A stretch of 64,000 nt of DNA from Paenibacillus spongiae (GTDB taxonomy: Bacteria; Bacillota; Bacilli; Paenibacillales; Paenibacillaceae): contig NZ_CP091430.1 of assembly GCF_024734895.1 (NCBI RefSeq), positions 4,730,501-4,794,500 of the forward strand, given 5' to 3'. The notes under the pieces were generated by a model. That model was not told where the DNA came from. It saw only the letters and a list, made by a program, of their open reading frames with translations, and did no database searches. The translations under genes and the position numbers were made by a program. Shown piece by piece: positions 43,381-51,540 of this stretch; within the stretch, counting starts at the first letter, position 1; every line of letters starts with the position of its first letter.

Positions 43381-43446
43381 AAAAATAAAAAAAGCATCCG
43401 TACATCCCGTATTGTTGGAACAACAAGAAAAGGATAGGACAGATGC
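43381..43446 (-). terminator. Terminator of the Fur-controlled transporter operon
   Basis: On the minus strand GCATCTGT (complement of 43439-43446) pairs with ACGGATGC (complement of 43394-43401), with TTGTTG/CAACAA inside, followed by a long T-run (complement of 43381-43393). It lies about 100 bp after the last ABC gene. Confidence 0.8.
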
Positions 43447-43545
43447 GATGCGACTTTAGTATATCAACGAAATACTCGTAATACCAGACTTACGGATTAA
43501 ATACACGCTGCACAGGATCCATGTTCAATTCGTTCAACATTCGTC

Positions 43546-44301
43546 TCACGCCAAGCTGCCGGCGCCTCGCTTATCGTCTCCATACAAGCAAGCATTCATC
43601 AAGGCTTGCGTATACGCGGATGTGGAGTGCAGCAGGACGTCATTCGTCATACCCAACGCTTCGATCACCCCGTTCCTCATGACGGCAACACGATCTGCGA
43701 AGCTTGTGATCGTCTCGATGCGATGCGTGATATAGAGAATGGACATCCCTTCCGCATGCTTCAAGGAAAGCAGCAGCTGCATGATTTCCGCTTCGATGGA
43801 AGGGTCCAGCGCAGAAGTGATTTCGTCGGCTACGAGCAGCTTAGGCGACATCGTAAGCGCTCTTGCAATCGCGATCCGCTGTTTCTGTCCGCCGGAGCAT
43901 TCCGTCGGATAGCGATCCAATATATCCCGCGGCAGCTTAACCTTCTCGGCAAGCCGACTCGCTTGCTCCAATGCGGCCTTCTTCTTGTGCTTGCTTAGAA
44001 TGAGCGGCTCTGCGATTATATCCTTTATTTTCCAATAAGGATTCATAGAACGGTCCGGGTTTTGAAACACCATTTGGACGGAAGAGGGCCGTTCGCTCCA
44101 ACTGATCGAGCCCGCCGTCGGCTTCTGCAGACCGACAATCATTTCGGCCAACGTAGATTTACCCGATCCGCTCTCGCCTATTAGCGCGAATATTTCGTTC
44201 GGCCGCAGCTCGAAAGTTACTTCATGGACGGCTCGCACCGGCTTCCCATGCCTTTGCTTCTTGTTGTCATAATGCTTGGAAACTTGATTCAGGCTCAGCA
44301 A
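43546..44301 (-). CDS. Opp/Nik-type ABC transporter ATP-binding protein
   Basis: 251 aa cytoplasmic ATPase, second nucleotide-binding subunit of the importer. Walker A GESGSGKSTLA, signature TECSGGQKQRIAIARAL (Cys in place of the usual Leu/Ser), Walker B LLVADEITSALD (Ile instead of Pro), H-loop ITHRIE. Start TTG 44299-44301. Last gene of the operon; 26-bp gap to the fused permease-ATPase gene. It is shorter than OppF (no C-terminal oligopeptide extension), similar to NikE/CntF-type subunits. Confidence 0.9.
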   Translation of the reverse strand: MLSLNQVSKHYDNKKQRHGKPVRAVHEVTFELRPNEIFALIGESGSGKSTLAEMIVGLQKPTAGSISWSERPSSVQMVFQNPDRSMNPYWKIKDIIAEPLILSKHKKKAALEQASRLAEKVKLPRDILDRYPTECSGGQKQRIAIARALTMSPKLLVADEITSALDPSIEAEIMQLLLSLKHAEGMSILYITHRIETITSFADRVAVMRNGVIEALGMTNDVLLHSTSAYTQALMNACLYGDDKRGAGSLA

Positions 44302-44327
44302 AATTCATTCACTCCCGGCCGCTCGCC

Positions 44328-45983
44328 TTAAACGGCGATTTCTTTGTACACATTCCTGCTCTTCTGGATGTAGGCCCGCTTCTGCTCTTCCTGCAGCATC
44401 TTGCCCCCGTCCAGCGCAATGACGTTATCGGCGATATGTACGGCGGCAGCGATGTCGTGAGTAATGAGCAGCAAGGTCATTTGATGTTCCCGCACTTTAC
44501 GGCAAAGCAAATCGAATAATTCTCGCTTCACGATCGGATCGAGCGCGCTCGTCGGCTCGTCGGCGATGAGCACTTTAGGCTTATTTACCAATGCCAGCGC
44601 GATTAACGCCCGGCTCAGCATGCCTCCGCTAAGCTCGTGCGGGTAGCAGGAAAGCACTCTTTCATCCAGCTGCACTTCCTTCAACGTTGCAATTGCCGCG
44701 TTCCGCTTATCTTCCTTCTTCGTGTGCAGCAGCATCGCCTCATAGAACTGATCGCCGATCGTCATGATCGGGTTGAAGCTGCTCCGCGGGTCTTGAAAAA
44801 TGTAGGCGGCATCTACCCAGCGCTGCATCGTGCAAGCCTTCCCGTCCCGATAGATCGGATGGCCATCGATCAGCACGTCACCTGTTACGGCTGCTTCCGG
44901 AACCAGTCCATAAATCGTACGGGCCATCGTCGTCTTCCCTGATCCGGACTCGCCGATTAACGCTGTGATATGACCTTGCCCGACATCGAAAGAGACAGGA
45001 TGAATAATCGTTGTCTCGCCATACCGGACAGTCAAGTTCCGCACGGAAATAGCAGCCGGCATGTCGTTGGAAGCCAGATGACAGCCGATGGCCGTGTCCA
45101 CGGTGCACGGCTCCTCACAACCCGATGATGCCTTCATCTCCTTGACATTAATCAGTCGGCTTTGCTTCGGCCGCAAGGAAACATATCGTCCTGCTGATTT
45201 GCTGCTCTCCCCCATTAAAGCCAGGGCAACCGTCACGAGCATAATGGCTGACGCGGGCGGCACAATCATCCATTGCCAGGCATCCGTTATAAACGTCTGC
45301 GTGCGCGAGAACGCTTCTTGAAGCATTTTGCCCCACGTAGCGGAACTTGGATCTCCGATGCCCAGGAAAGAAAGGCTGGCCTCCATCGCAACGGCTGACT
45401 GAAAGGCGATAACGAGCTTGGTTCGAACGAGAGGCCCGATAAAGGGGAGTAAATGCTTCGACAGAATATGCCAGGTTCCTCCGTTGTACAGCTGAGCCGC
45501 CTTAACAAACTCCCTTTCTTTAAGGGACAATACGGATGCGCGAATCAGCTTCATATAGCCCGGCCAAGTAAGCAAACCAAGCGTTAGAATCAACTGCCAC
45601 GTTCCTCCGCCCGTGAAGGATGCAACTACTAGAATAAGCAGCAGCGAAGGCAGGACCAAGATCATGTTCGCGATGCCGTTCAGAACCGGATCGAAATGCT
45701 TCGAATATCCGGCAAGCAGCCCCAGACCAACGCTGAGAGCGGTGCTGATCAACGTGACCATGAGTCCGATAAACATCGTCGTCCGGGCACCGTACACCAG
45801 CTGGCTGAATATATCCTGACCGATACTGTTCGTCCCGAGCCAATGCTCCTTCGACGGCGGCAGCAATCGTTCGCTATCGATCTGAGACGGCGAATAGGGT
45901 GTCAGCATCGGTGCGAAGATGGCGATCAGGACAAATAGGCCAAATAGTATAATGCCAAAACGCTGCGATCCTGTCAGCTTCAT
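44328..45983 (-). CDS. Fused ABC permease (OppC/NikC-type) and ATP-binding protein
   Basis: 551 aa natural fusion. Residues 1-265 are a DppC/NikC-type permease (N-terminal TM helix, LGTNSIGQDIFSQLVYGART, then the EAA-like REFVKAAQLYNGGTWHILSK). A Cys-containing linker (about 275-305: GCEEPCTVDTAIGC) follows. Residues about 310-551 are an ATPase: Walker A GESGSGKTTMA, signature HELSGGMLSRALIALAL, Walker B VLIADEPTSALD, H-loop THDIA. Fusions of this kind occur in some metallophore and nickel importers. It overlaps the OppB-like gene by 4 bp. Confidence 0.9.
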   Translation of the reverse strand: MKLTGSQRFGIILFGLFVLIAIFAPMLTPYSPSQIDSERLLPPSKEHWLGTNSIGQDIFSQLVYGARTTMFIGLMVTLISTALSVGLGLLAGYSKHFDPVLNGIANMILVLPSLLLILVVASFTGGGTWQLILTLGLLTWPGYMKLIRASVLSLKEREFVKAAQLYNGGTWHILSKHLLPFIGPLVRTKLVIAFQSAVAMEASLSFLGIGDPSSATWGKMLQEAFSRTQTFITDAWQWMIVPPASAIMLVTVALALMGESSKSAGRYVSLRPKQSRLINVKEMKASSGCEEPCTVDTAIGCHLASNDMPAAISVRNLTVRYGETTIIHPVSFDVGQGHITALIGESGSGKTTMARTIYGLVPEAAVTGDVLIDGHPIYRDGKACTMQRWVDAAYIFQDPRSSFNPIMTIGDQFYEAMLLHTKKEDKRNAAIATLKEVQLDERVLSCYPHELSGGMLSRALIALALVNKPKVLIADEPTSALDPIVKRELFDLLCRKVREHQMTLLLITHDIAAAVHIADNVIALDGGKMLQEEQKRAYIQKSRNVYKEIAV

Positions 45984-46978
45984 GCTGCCTCACCCCGATT
46001 CACGGCATTTCGAATTCTTGGATCAAGCCTGGGATAGATAAGATCGGCGATTAAATTGAGCAGCAGGACAAATAACGTCATCATCAGAAACAGTCCATGC
46101 AAGAGCGGATAATCTCTGCCCAATATCGCCTCTTGAAGCAGCTTCCCGATGCCCGGATAGGCAAATACCGTCTCGACCAGAATTGAGCCGGCTAGCAATC
46201 CGCTCATACGGATCATGATCAGCGTAATAAGCGGTAATGCCGCATTGCGGGCAATATGCTTCACGACAATCGCTCTTGGCCCGAGCCCCTTCGCGGACGC
46301 AAACTCAATGAAGGACTCCTTCTTCACCCGTATCGATTCGTTGCGCATAAGCAAATACAAACTCGCCACGCTTCCGATCGTCAACGTCAATGCGGGAAGA
46401 ACGGCATGTTGGACAATATCCAGCACCGGAGCCAGCCATCCGTCGGCTCGAAGGAATGCCGTCTTCGCGCCGTTTAGCGGGAACCATTGCAGCTTAACGG
46501 CACATGTGATGAGCAGTATCATACCGAGCAGAAATTCCGGAATCGAGCTTAGACTAAGCATAGAAAGGAATAAACTGCGGTCGATTTTGCCGGGATGACG
46601 CCATGCCGAATATAATCCGATCATAAGGCCAATCGCAATCGAGAATAGAGTCGCTAGGCCAACAATAAGCAGAGTCCACGGCAGTCGCTCCATAATAACG
46701 TCAACCACCGGAGCTTTATGGCTGATCGACATGCCGAAATCTAAGGTAAAGATGCCCTTCACGTATTTAACGAACTGCTCGCCTAAAGAATCATTCAGAT
46801 TGTAATATTCCAGCATGGCAGCCTTCTGAGCTTCCGTCAAAAAAACAGCGCCCTCTTCCCCGCCGCCCGCAATATATTCAACTGGCCCCCCCGGTAGAAA
46901 CCGGGGAAGCCAAAAGTTCAACAATAATACGAACAGCAGTACGAGCAGGTAGGACCAGTACTTCTTATTTTTTGACAT
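45980..46978 (-). CDS. Opp/Nik-type ABC transporter permease
   Basis: 332 aa OppB/NikB-type inner-membrane permease. N-terminal helix FVLLLNFWLPRFLPGGPVEY, six to seven further hydrophobic segments, and the EAA loop region FIEFASAKGLGPRAIVVKHI. It forms the membrane channel with the fused permease. Overlaps both neighbours (14 bp with the binding protein gene, 4 bp with the next), so translation is coupled. Confidence 0.92.
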   Translation of the reverse strand: MSKNKKYWSYLLVLLFVLLLNFWLPRFLPGGPVEYIAGGGEEGAVFLTEAQKAAMLEYYNLNDSLGEQFVKYVKGIFTLDFGMSISHKAPVVDVIMERLPWTLLIVGLATLFSIAIGLMIGLYSAWRHPGKIDRSLFLSMLSLSSIPEFLLGMILLITCAVKLQWFPLNGAKTAFLRADGWLAPVLDIVQHAVLPALTLTIGSVASLYLLMRNESIRVKKESFIEFASAKGLGPRAIVVKHIARNAALPLITLIMIRMSGLLAGSILVETVFAYPGIGKLLQEAILGRDYPLLHGLFLMMTLFVLLLNLIADLIYPRLDPRIRNAVNRGEAA

Positions 46979-48608
46979 CGATCAGGAACACCTTATTCTC
47001 CCAAAGCGGCATCCCGTCTGCTATACCGCCGTAGGTGTTTTTCCAATTATCGAATACTTTCGGATTATGAATGTGGTAGAACGGACGATGGTAAATGGCT
47101 AACGTAGGCAATTCTTCGGCCAAAATATCCTGCAGTTGGTCGATATATGCTTTACGCTTCGTTTCGTCCATTTCTTGCATCTGCAGCTTCGCAATCTCAT
47201 GGAATTGTTCCAGGTCGACGCTCTTGCCGCGTGCGGACCACATATTGCTTGCCTTACCCGAGAACCACAGGCGCAAGAAATCCGGATCGCCGCTTGCCCC
47301 GACATGACCGGAGAGCGCCATATCATATTTATTCTCGCCAAGCGCCACCGTGAAGGCAGCCGAATCCAGATGAACGAGGTTCAACTCGATCCCGACCTTC
47401 TTCAGCATTTCTTGAATCATAATGGAATCCTGCTTGTTGGATGAGGTCATCAAGCTGAGCTTCAATCCGTCGCGAATCCCTCTGTCATTCTTCACATAAC
47501 CCAGCTCATCCAGAATACGTTCGCTTTCCTGAGGGTTGTACTCGTACTGCTTCACATTCTTGTTGTACCATGGCGAATCCGTAGGCACGACCCCGGCATT
47601 GCCCACCATTGGCTCCGCACCTGAAACTTTCCGGGAAATTTCCGCACGATCCATAGCGTAAGCAAGTGCTTGGCGCAATCGTTTATCGCTTAATTGAGGA
47701 TGCTCCAGATTAAAGGAAAGCCTTACGATACTGCCGGCCGGCTCGCTCTTAATCGATTTATAACCGGCATCCGCCAACGTCTGCACATCGCCATAGTTCG
47801 TTGTGTAGGTGGCGTCGATTTCGCCATTTTGCAGGGCTAGCAATTTGTCTGCCGCCGAGACGAAGGCAAGCTCCTTGACGATAACCTGACCTTTGAAGAA
47901 GTTCTCATTGGCTTTGAACAGATATTGACCTGCAACCGCATCATATTCCGCCAGCTGATATGGACCTGTCCCGACCAGCGCCTTCTCATCCCGGTATTCG
48001 ATCGGATTCGTAACCGTCTCCCAAATATGCTGAGGAATAATCGGCACAATACCGACCAGATCGCTCAGCATCGGCGCAAATGGATTGTTCAAATGAAACG
48101 CTACGGTCGAATCGTCGATTTTCTCCACTGATTTGATTTGACCGATATCCCCGTTCCAGTTAAACGGATAGGTCTTGTAGTAGTTAAAGCTGAATACAAC
48201 GTCATCCGCCGTAAATGCTTCCCCGTCATGCCATTTGACGCCTTCCTCCAGCTTGAACGTGTAGGTCCGGCCGTCTGCGGAAATTTCCCACGATTTCGCC
48301 AGCCATGGAATGACACCTGTATCATCCTTCCACGTTAACGTATCGAACATCAGGGAGTTTCTTAAATAACCGAATGGGCCGGACGGACTGAAGGCGAACG
48401 GGGACGGGTAACCGACGTCGCTTCCCGCTATTCTCACCATATCAACCGTCTTTGCCGTTCCTTCAGCCGGTTTCTCAGTCTGCTTAGCCGTATCATTGGA
48501 AGAGCGATCCTTCTCATCGCCCGCGCTGCTCCCGCCTGAACAAGCAGTCGCCACCATCACTAAACACAGTAACGAGATTACAATACTTGGTTTAATCCTT
48601 TTACGCAT
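46965..48608 (-). CDS. Extracellular solute-binding lipoprotein (SBP family 5)
   Basis: 547 aa. Lipoprotein signal VMVATACSGGSS with the lipidated Cys at about residue 23, then a family 5 binding protein (FSPSGPFGYLRNSLMFDTL, EEGVKWHDGEAFTADDVVFS, RQALAYAMDRAEIS). It captures the ligand outside the cell for the importer. Family 5 includes oligopeptide, nickel and metallophore (CntA) binders; the ligand cannot be read from sequence. Iron control (Fur box at 50478) suggests a metal chelate. AGGAGTG precedes ATG. Confidence 0.92.
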   Translation of the reverse strand: MRKRIKPSIVISLLCLVMVATACSGGSSAGDEKDRSSNDTAKQTEKPAEGTAKTVDMVRIAGSDVGYPSPFAFSPSGPFGYLRNSLMFDTLTWKDDTGVIPWLAKSWEISADGRTYTFKLEEGVKWHDGEAFTADDVVFSFNYYKTYPFNWNGDIGQIKSVEKIDDSTVAFHLNNPFAPMLSDLVGIVPIIPQHIWETVTNPIEYRDEKALVGTGPYQLAEYDAVAGQYLFKANENFFKGQVIVKELAFVSAADKLLALQNGEIDATYTTNYGDVQTLADAGYKSIKSEPAGSIVRLSFNLEHPQLSDKRLRQALAYAMDRAEISRKVSGAEPMVGNAGVVPTDSPWYNKNVKQYEYNPQESERILDELGYVKNDRGIRDGLKLSLMTSSNKQDSIMIQEMLKKVGIELNLVHLDSAAFTVALGENKYDMALSGHVGASGDPDFLRLWFSGKASNMWSARGKSVDLEQFHEIAKLQMQEMDETKRKAYIDQLQDILAEELPTLAIYHRPFYHIHNPKVFDNWKNTYGGIADGMPLWENKVFLIDVKK

Positions 48609-48649
48609 CTACTTTCACTCCTCATGCTGACGATATGACCTGTTATTTA

Positions 48650-49255
48650 CTATAATGTTCCTTCGGCCAACCATGGAATAAATCCGTTAAGAAAACGTTC
48701 CGTAGCCGGCATAAAATACGAACCGTAATGATATTCCGGATCGAGCGTTGTCATAATTAATGTACCCGGCGTAGTTACCTTATCGATATATAAAATAGCG
48801 CCGTCATTCTCGATCTTAATGAGCGTTTCCACCTCTCCGGTTGGAAAGAACACACCGTGATAATGCCACGTCGCATCCTCGAGCGTGATGTAGCGGAACA
48901 AATCATGCTCCGGCTGCTGGAGTACAAGACCGCTTCTCGCATCCTTCTCTCTCCACCACCAGAAATTGACCGTACGGGATTCCCAGTTATGGGCCGGAAA
49001 CCAGCTTTGATGTTGAGCGCCAAGAGCGACGATTGTCTTGCCTTGAGCCAGAAAATCATTGAATCGCTCCATATTGGCCGTAACTTGTCCTTGATGCAGC
49101 TGAGAAGGAACAATAAGCACATCATAAGCATGCAAATCATGCTCGGTTATTCTCGGCAAATAGATCAGTTCCGTAATATAGGCTGCAAATTTGGGATCTG
49201 TAAAAGAACGATGCTGGTGGGCGCTTCCGGAATATAGGACGGCAATCTTCCTCAT
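48650..49255 (-). CDS. Glutaminase-fold protein A of the Fur-controlled operon
   Basis: 201 aa. Flavodoxin-like, class I glutamine amidotransferase-type outline (IAVLYSG, HDLHAYDVLIVPSQLHQGQV, GKTIVALGAQHQSWFP), but no Cys at the nucleophile elbow. Aromatic/His-rich stretches (FWWWREKDARSG, DATWHYHGVFFP, EYHYGSYF) stand out. Its neighbour (49252-49908) looks like a distant paralogue. Cytoplasmic. Unknown role; possibly ligand handling or assembly for the importer. Overlaps the upstream gene by 4 bp. Confidence 0.7.
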   Translation of the reverse strand: MRKIAVLYSGSAHQHRSFTDPKFAAYITELIYLPRITEHDLHAYDVLIVPSQLHQGQVTANMERFNDFLAQGKTIVALGAQHQSWFPAHNWESRTVNFWWWREKDARSGLVLQQPEHDLFRYITLEDATWHYHGVFFPTGEVETLIKIENDGAILYIDKVTTPGTLIMTTLDPEYHYGSYFMPATERFLNGFIPWLAEGTL

Positions 49256-49908
49256 GCTTGCACCCCTCTCATTCGAATCGCCTCATGCTCTTCATATAAC
49301 CACTTATAGAGCTGCTCCCCGATTCTGCCCGATGAATTGCCGGTATCGCGGCTTTTAAGCAGATTACGTCCTGCGTGCAGCAGGATCGTTCCATTCGTGC
49401 TGGTCCGGTCAATGTACGTGATCGGAATGCCGCCTGTCAGCTCCAGCAGTACTTCCGCTCCTTCCGGAATGGGGTGATGGCCTCTGCAGAAAAACCCCGC
49501 AACGCCACGAGTGTACGTAATATCTTCCGATGTCACACCATCGAATATGGGATGCTCCTGAATCGTCACAACATAATCGAGATAGCTCGTAACGGTTTTC
49601 GGAACAAACATCGATGCACCCGGAATCCAATCTCTGAACAGATGACCGGCGAAGAATAAAATGTTGCCTCGGTCAAGGAATGCTTTGATCTTGTCCTTCT
49701 GCTCCATCATAAGCTCTTGATCAATAAACTCATCCATGACGAGAATTTTATGATTGGCATTCTCCAAATCATAGCCGGGCAGATCGTATTGATCGAGCAT
49801 CTTGGTACTTGGATCGGCATGTCCGTTATGTACAGAAGTTCCGCTAAAGGCCGCCCCGGAATCCAGCAGCAGAAAATCAGCTGATTGCGGTGTTAGTCGT
49901 CGGCTCAT
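49252..49908 (-). CDS. Glutaminase-fold protein B of the Fur-controlled operon
   Basis: 218 aa. Similar outline to the downstream gene (DFLLLDSGAAFSG, YDLENANHKILVMDEFID, GNILFFAGHLFRDWIPG, HPIFDGVTSEDITYTRGVAG, GTILLHAGRNLL), again without an obvious catalytic Cys. The HPIFDGV phrase is seen in ThuA-like and related trehalose-utilisation-type proteins. No signal peptide. Role unknown. 4-bp overlaps on both sides put it firmly in the operon. Confidence 0.7.
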   Translation of the reverse strand: MSRRLTPQSADFLLLDSGAAFSGTSVHNGHADPSTKMLDQYDLPGYDLENANHKILVMDEFIDQELMMEQKDKIKAFLDRGNILFFAGHLFRDWIPGASMFVPKTVTSYLDYVVTIQEHPIFDGVTSEDITYTRGVAGFFCRGHHPIPEGAEVLLELTGGIPITYIDRTSTNGTILLHAGRNLLKSRDTGNSSGRIGEQLYKWLYEEHEAIRMRGVQA

Positions 49909-50429
49909 GACAATCGTTTAACCTCGAGCAGTTCATCTTGAGGAAGGGCAAGAGCGCGATCGCACAGAATGCTTTTCAACTGCTCGTTATCCTCGTATTC
50001 CTCAGAAGTCATCGTTTCTTCTCTGCCTTTTTTCAGATAGTCGTAAAACTTTGCCGGCAAGAAGTTTTCCTTCAAAGCGACTTCGACTGCAGCGCCTTTA
50101 TCGTCCGAAATAACATACGCATAGGATTGCGGGCGGTATGGATCGTATTGCGCAACCGGATAGTCAACATCCACCGCATATGCGCCTCTAGTAACAGCTC
50201 TGGTCACGAATTCGAAGGCATCGCGAAACCCAGGACCGCCATGTCCCGAGCGAATGGAAAGGCTCTTTCTGTCTGGCGCTTCATTGCCGTATAGTTCTTG
50301 AAAAGCCGCCTGCAGGACACGAAACCCTACTGCAATAGCCATAGGGGCCAAATTGCCGTGATAATTGCGAAGCTCGGAAAATTGCAAGGTCAAAACTTCA
50401 TTTCGATCTCTGACTTGGATGGTTGTCAT
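49905..50429 (-). CDS. FmdE-like protein, first gene of the Fur-controlled operon
   Basis: 174 aa. The N-terminal NYHGNLAPMAIAVGFR followed by a helix and IRSGHGGPGFRDAFEFVTRA matches the FmdE (formylmethanofuran dehydrogenase subunit E) domain pattern HGHLCPG...G, but the metal-binding Cys of LCPG is Ala here and no C-terminal zinc ribbon is present. Start ATG 50427-50429 follows GGGAGTG; a TTG one codon earlier is also possible. It may bind a metal or a cofactor. It begins the seven-gene unit, 36 bp downstream of the -10 element. Confidence 0.7.
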   Translation of the reverse strand: MTTIQVRDRNEVLTLQFSELRNYHGNLAPMAIAVGFRVLQAAFQELYGNEAPDRKSLSIRSGHGGPGFRDAFEFVTRAVTRGAYAVDVDYPVAQYDPYRPQSYAYVISDDKGAAVEVALKENFLPAKFYDYLKKGREETMTSEEYEDNEQLKSILCDRALALPQDELLEVKRLS

Positions 50430-50464
50430 CAATGTACACTCCCTGTTGTTTTGTTCTGTGATAG

Positions 50465-50493
50465 ATCATACTATAACTGATAATAATTATCAA
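50465..50493 (-). promoter_or_regulatory. Promoter with perfect Fur box for the transporter operon
   Basis: Minus-strand TTGATA (complement of 50488-50493), exactly 17 bp, TATGAT (complement of 50465-50470). TGATAATAATTATCA (50478-50492) matches the Fur consensus TGATAAT-N-ATTATCA at every position and covers the -35 and half the spacer, so bound Fur would block RNA polymerase. Confidence 0.9.
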
Positions 50494-50741
50494 TATCAAT
50501 TAGATGTTAGTTTTGACTGCTCTTTTGACAACTTTGTGTCCGAGCCTAGATGGGAAATGGACATGCTGATCAGCTTGTCTGCCGTCATAACCGAGAAATC
50601 CGTTACCGCCGCACCATTGTCGCCGATGAAGCTAGCCGCCGATCCTTTCCGGACACTTTTTATTGTAGTCGGGGGCGTCTCTAAAACGTTGCACGAAACG
50701 CATAATTCGAATCCGTGCCGAATACTATATTTTTGTGTACC

Positions 50742-50768
50742 AAAAAGGAGCCGGTGGCAGCCGACTCC
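50742..50768 (-). terminator. Terminator downstream of the holin-like toxin gene
   Basis: On the minus strand GGAGTCGG and CCGGCTCC (complements of 50761-50768 and 50747-50754, one G-U pair) form a stem followed by TTTTT. A smaller TAGACC/GGTCTA hairpin lies at 50818-50842. Together they give a toxin mRNA of about 200 nt, the usual size for type I toxins. Confidence 0.6.
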
Positions 50769-50839
50769 CGGTACAACAGCCAACTTTAAAGGGTATTGTT
50801 CGAATGGTAAGAAGTAGACCTTTTCTTTCACCAGAGGGT

Positions 50840-50923
50840 CTATTTCTTATTATGGAAAGCAAGCATCGCAACGACCAAGGTGGCGAACGATATCATTAGG
50901 GCTAACGCATCATTTACGCTCAT
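50840..50923 (-). CDS. Putative holin-like toxin (type I toxin-antitoxin)
   Basis: 27 aa: MSVNDALALMISFATLVV, then AMLAFHNKK. This is the short hydrophobic pattern of the 'putative holin-like toxin' peptides (MSVYEALxLMxxFGxxV...) found in Bacilli; they insert in the membrane and are silenced by an antisense RNA. ATG 50921-50923 follows GGGAGGTGAG; stop TAG 50840-50842. An antitoxin RNA would be on the plus strand; TTGACA at 50525-50530 is one possible -35, without a good -10. Confidence 0.8.
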   Translation of the reverse strand: MSVNDALALMISFATLVVAMLAFHNKK

Positions 50924-51010
50924 GCTCTCACCTCCCGTCCTGCCACCCCTACAAAGCCGGTCTGCTGTAATATATAATATGCCTAATAAATACAATAAAA
51001 GAACATTTGT

Positions 51011-51025
51011 TTGTAAGCGATTACA
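51011..51025. promoter_or_regulatory. Perfect cre (CcpA) site between the toxin and a GNAT gene
   Basis: TTGTAAGCGATTACA fits the cre consensus WTGNAANCGNWNNCW at all defined positions. It is part of the larger palindrome TTTGTAA-GCGA-TTACAAA (51010-51027). It lies about 90 bp upstream of the toxin start, just before AT-rich promoter-like sequence, and 50 bp after the end of the GNAT gene. It predicts catabolite control of the toxin transcript, which would be unusual. Confidence 0.6.
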
Positions 51026-51076
51026 AATAATTGCATTCGAACTTCATGATCCCAGCGGGAAGATCATGCGGATGGC

Positions 51077-51523
51077 TTAATTTTGCAGCTTCATATTCGT
51101 GTAATACGGTCTGAAACCAACGCTTTCCCAGAATCTACGGCCTGCTTGATTTAGTTCCAGCACATCGATGATTAAGACCGCCGCATTCGGGAAGACTTCG
51201 GCTCTTAATTTGCGGATCCCTTCTCTCCCCAATCCTAATCCCCTAAACGGCCTCTTAATAAAGTATTGTCTTAAGTAAATCTCCGCTTTGGATGGATCGA
51301 ATATTTTCCTGCGTTCTTGATACAATCCATATCCGATCATCTCGCCCTTGTATAGGAGCAGCATGGCTGTCCAATCATTGTTCAAGAATTCCGTCATTCT
51401 ATTATATAACTCCGTGTAATTCATTGGATTTTCGCTTTGCTCATCAATGATCAATTCCTGATTCATTTCTGTAAGTGCATGGATATTGTCCATTCCTGCT
51501 TGCTTCAGCACGAAATCTTCCAT
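51077..51523 (-). CDS. GNAT family N-acetyltransferase
   Basis: 148 aa. The acetyl-CoA loop is KRPFRGLGLGREGIRKLRAE after IYLRQYFI; ELNQAGRRFWESVGFRPYYT follows. N-terminal FVLKQAGMDNIHALTEMNQE. Substrate unknown. GAGGTGATTC precedes ATG. It is followed downstream by the cre/toxin region. Confidence 0.88.
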   Translation of the reverse strand: MEDFVLKQAGMDNIHALTEMNQELIIDEQSENPMNYTELYNRMTEFLNNDWTAMLLLYKGEMIGYGLYQERRKIFDPSKAEIYLRQYFIKRPFRGLGLGREGIRKLRAEVFPNAAVLIIDVLELNQAGRRFWESVGFRPYYTNMKLQN

Positions 51524-51540
51524 TTCGAATCACCTCGTCT

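Noticed and set aside
48650..49908. Calling the two glutaminase-fold proteins true amidotransferases
   Set aside because: No Cys at the nucleophile elbow in either protein.
43546..50493. Calling the operon a staphylopine-type Cnt system
   Set aside because: The transporter type fits, but the opine synthesis genes cntL/cntM are absent and the three accessory proteins are not part of that system.
50496..50831. 111-codon minus-strand ORF
   Set aside because: Overlaps the toxin terminator and the Fur-operon upstream region; no ribosome site and no recognisable motif.
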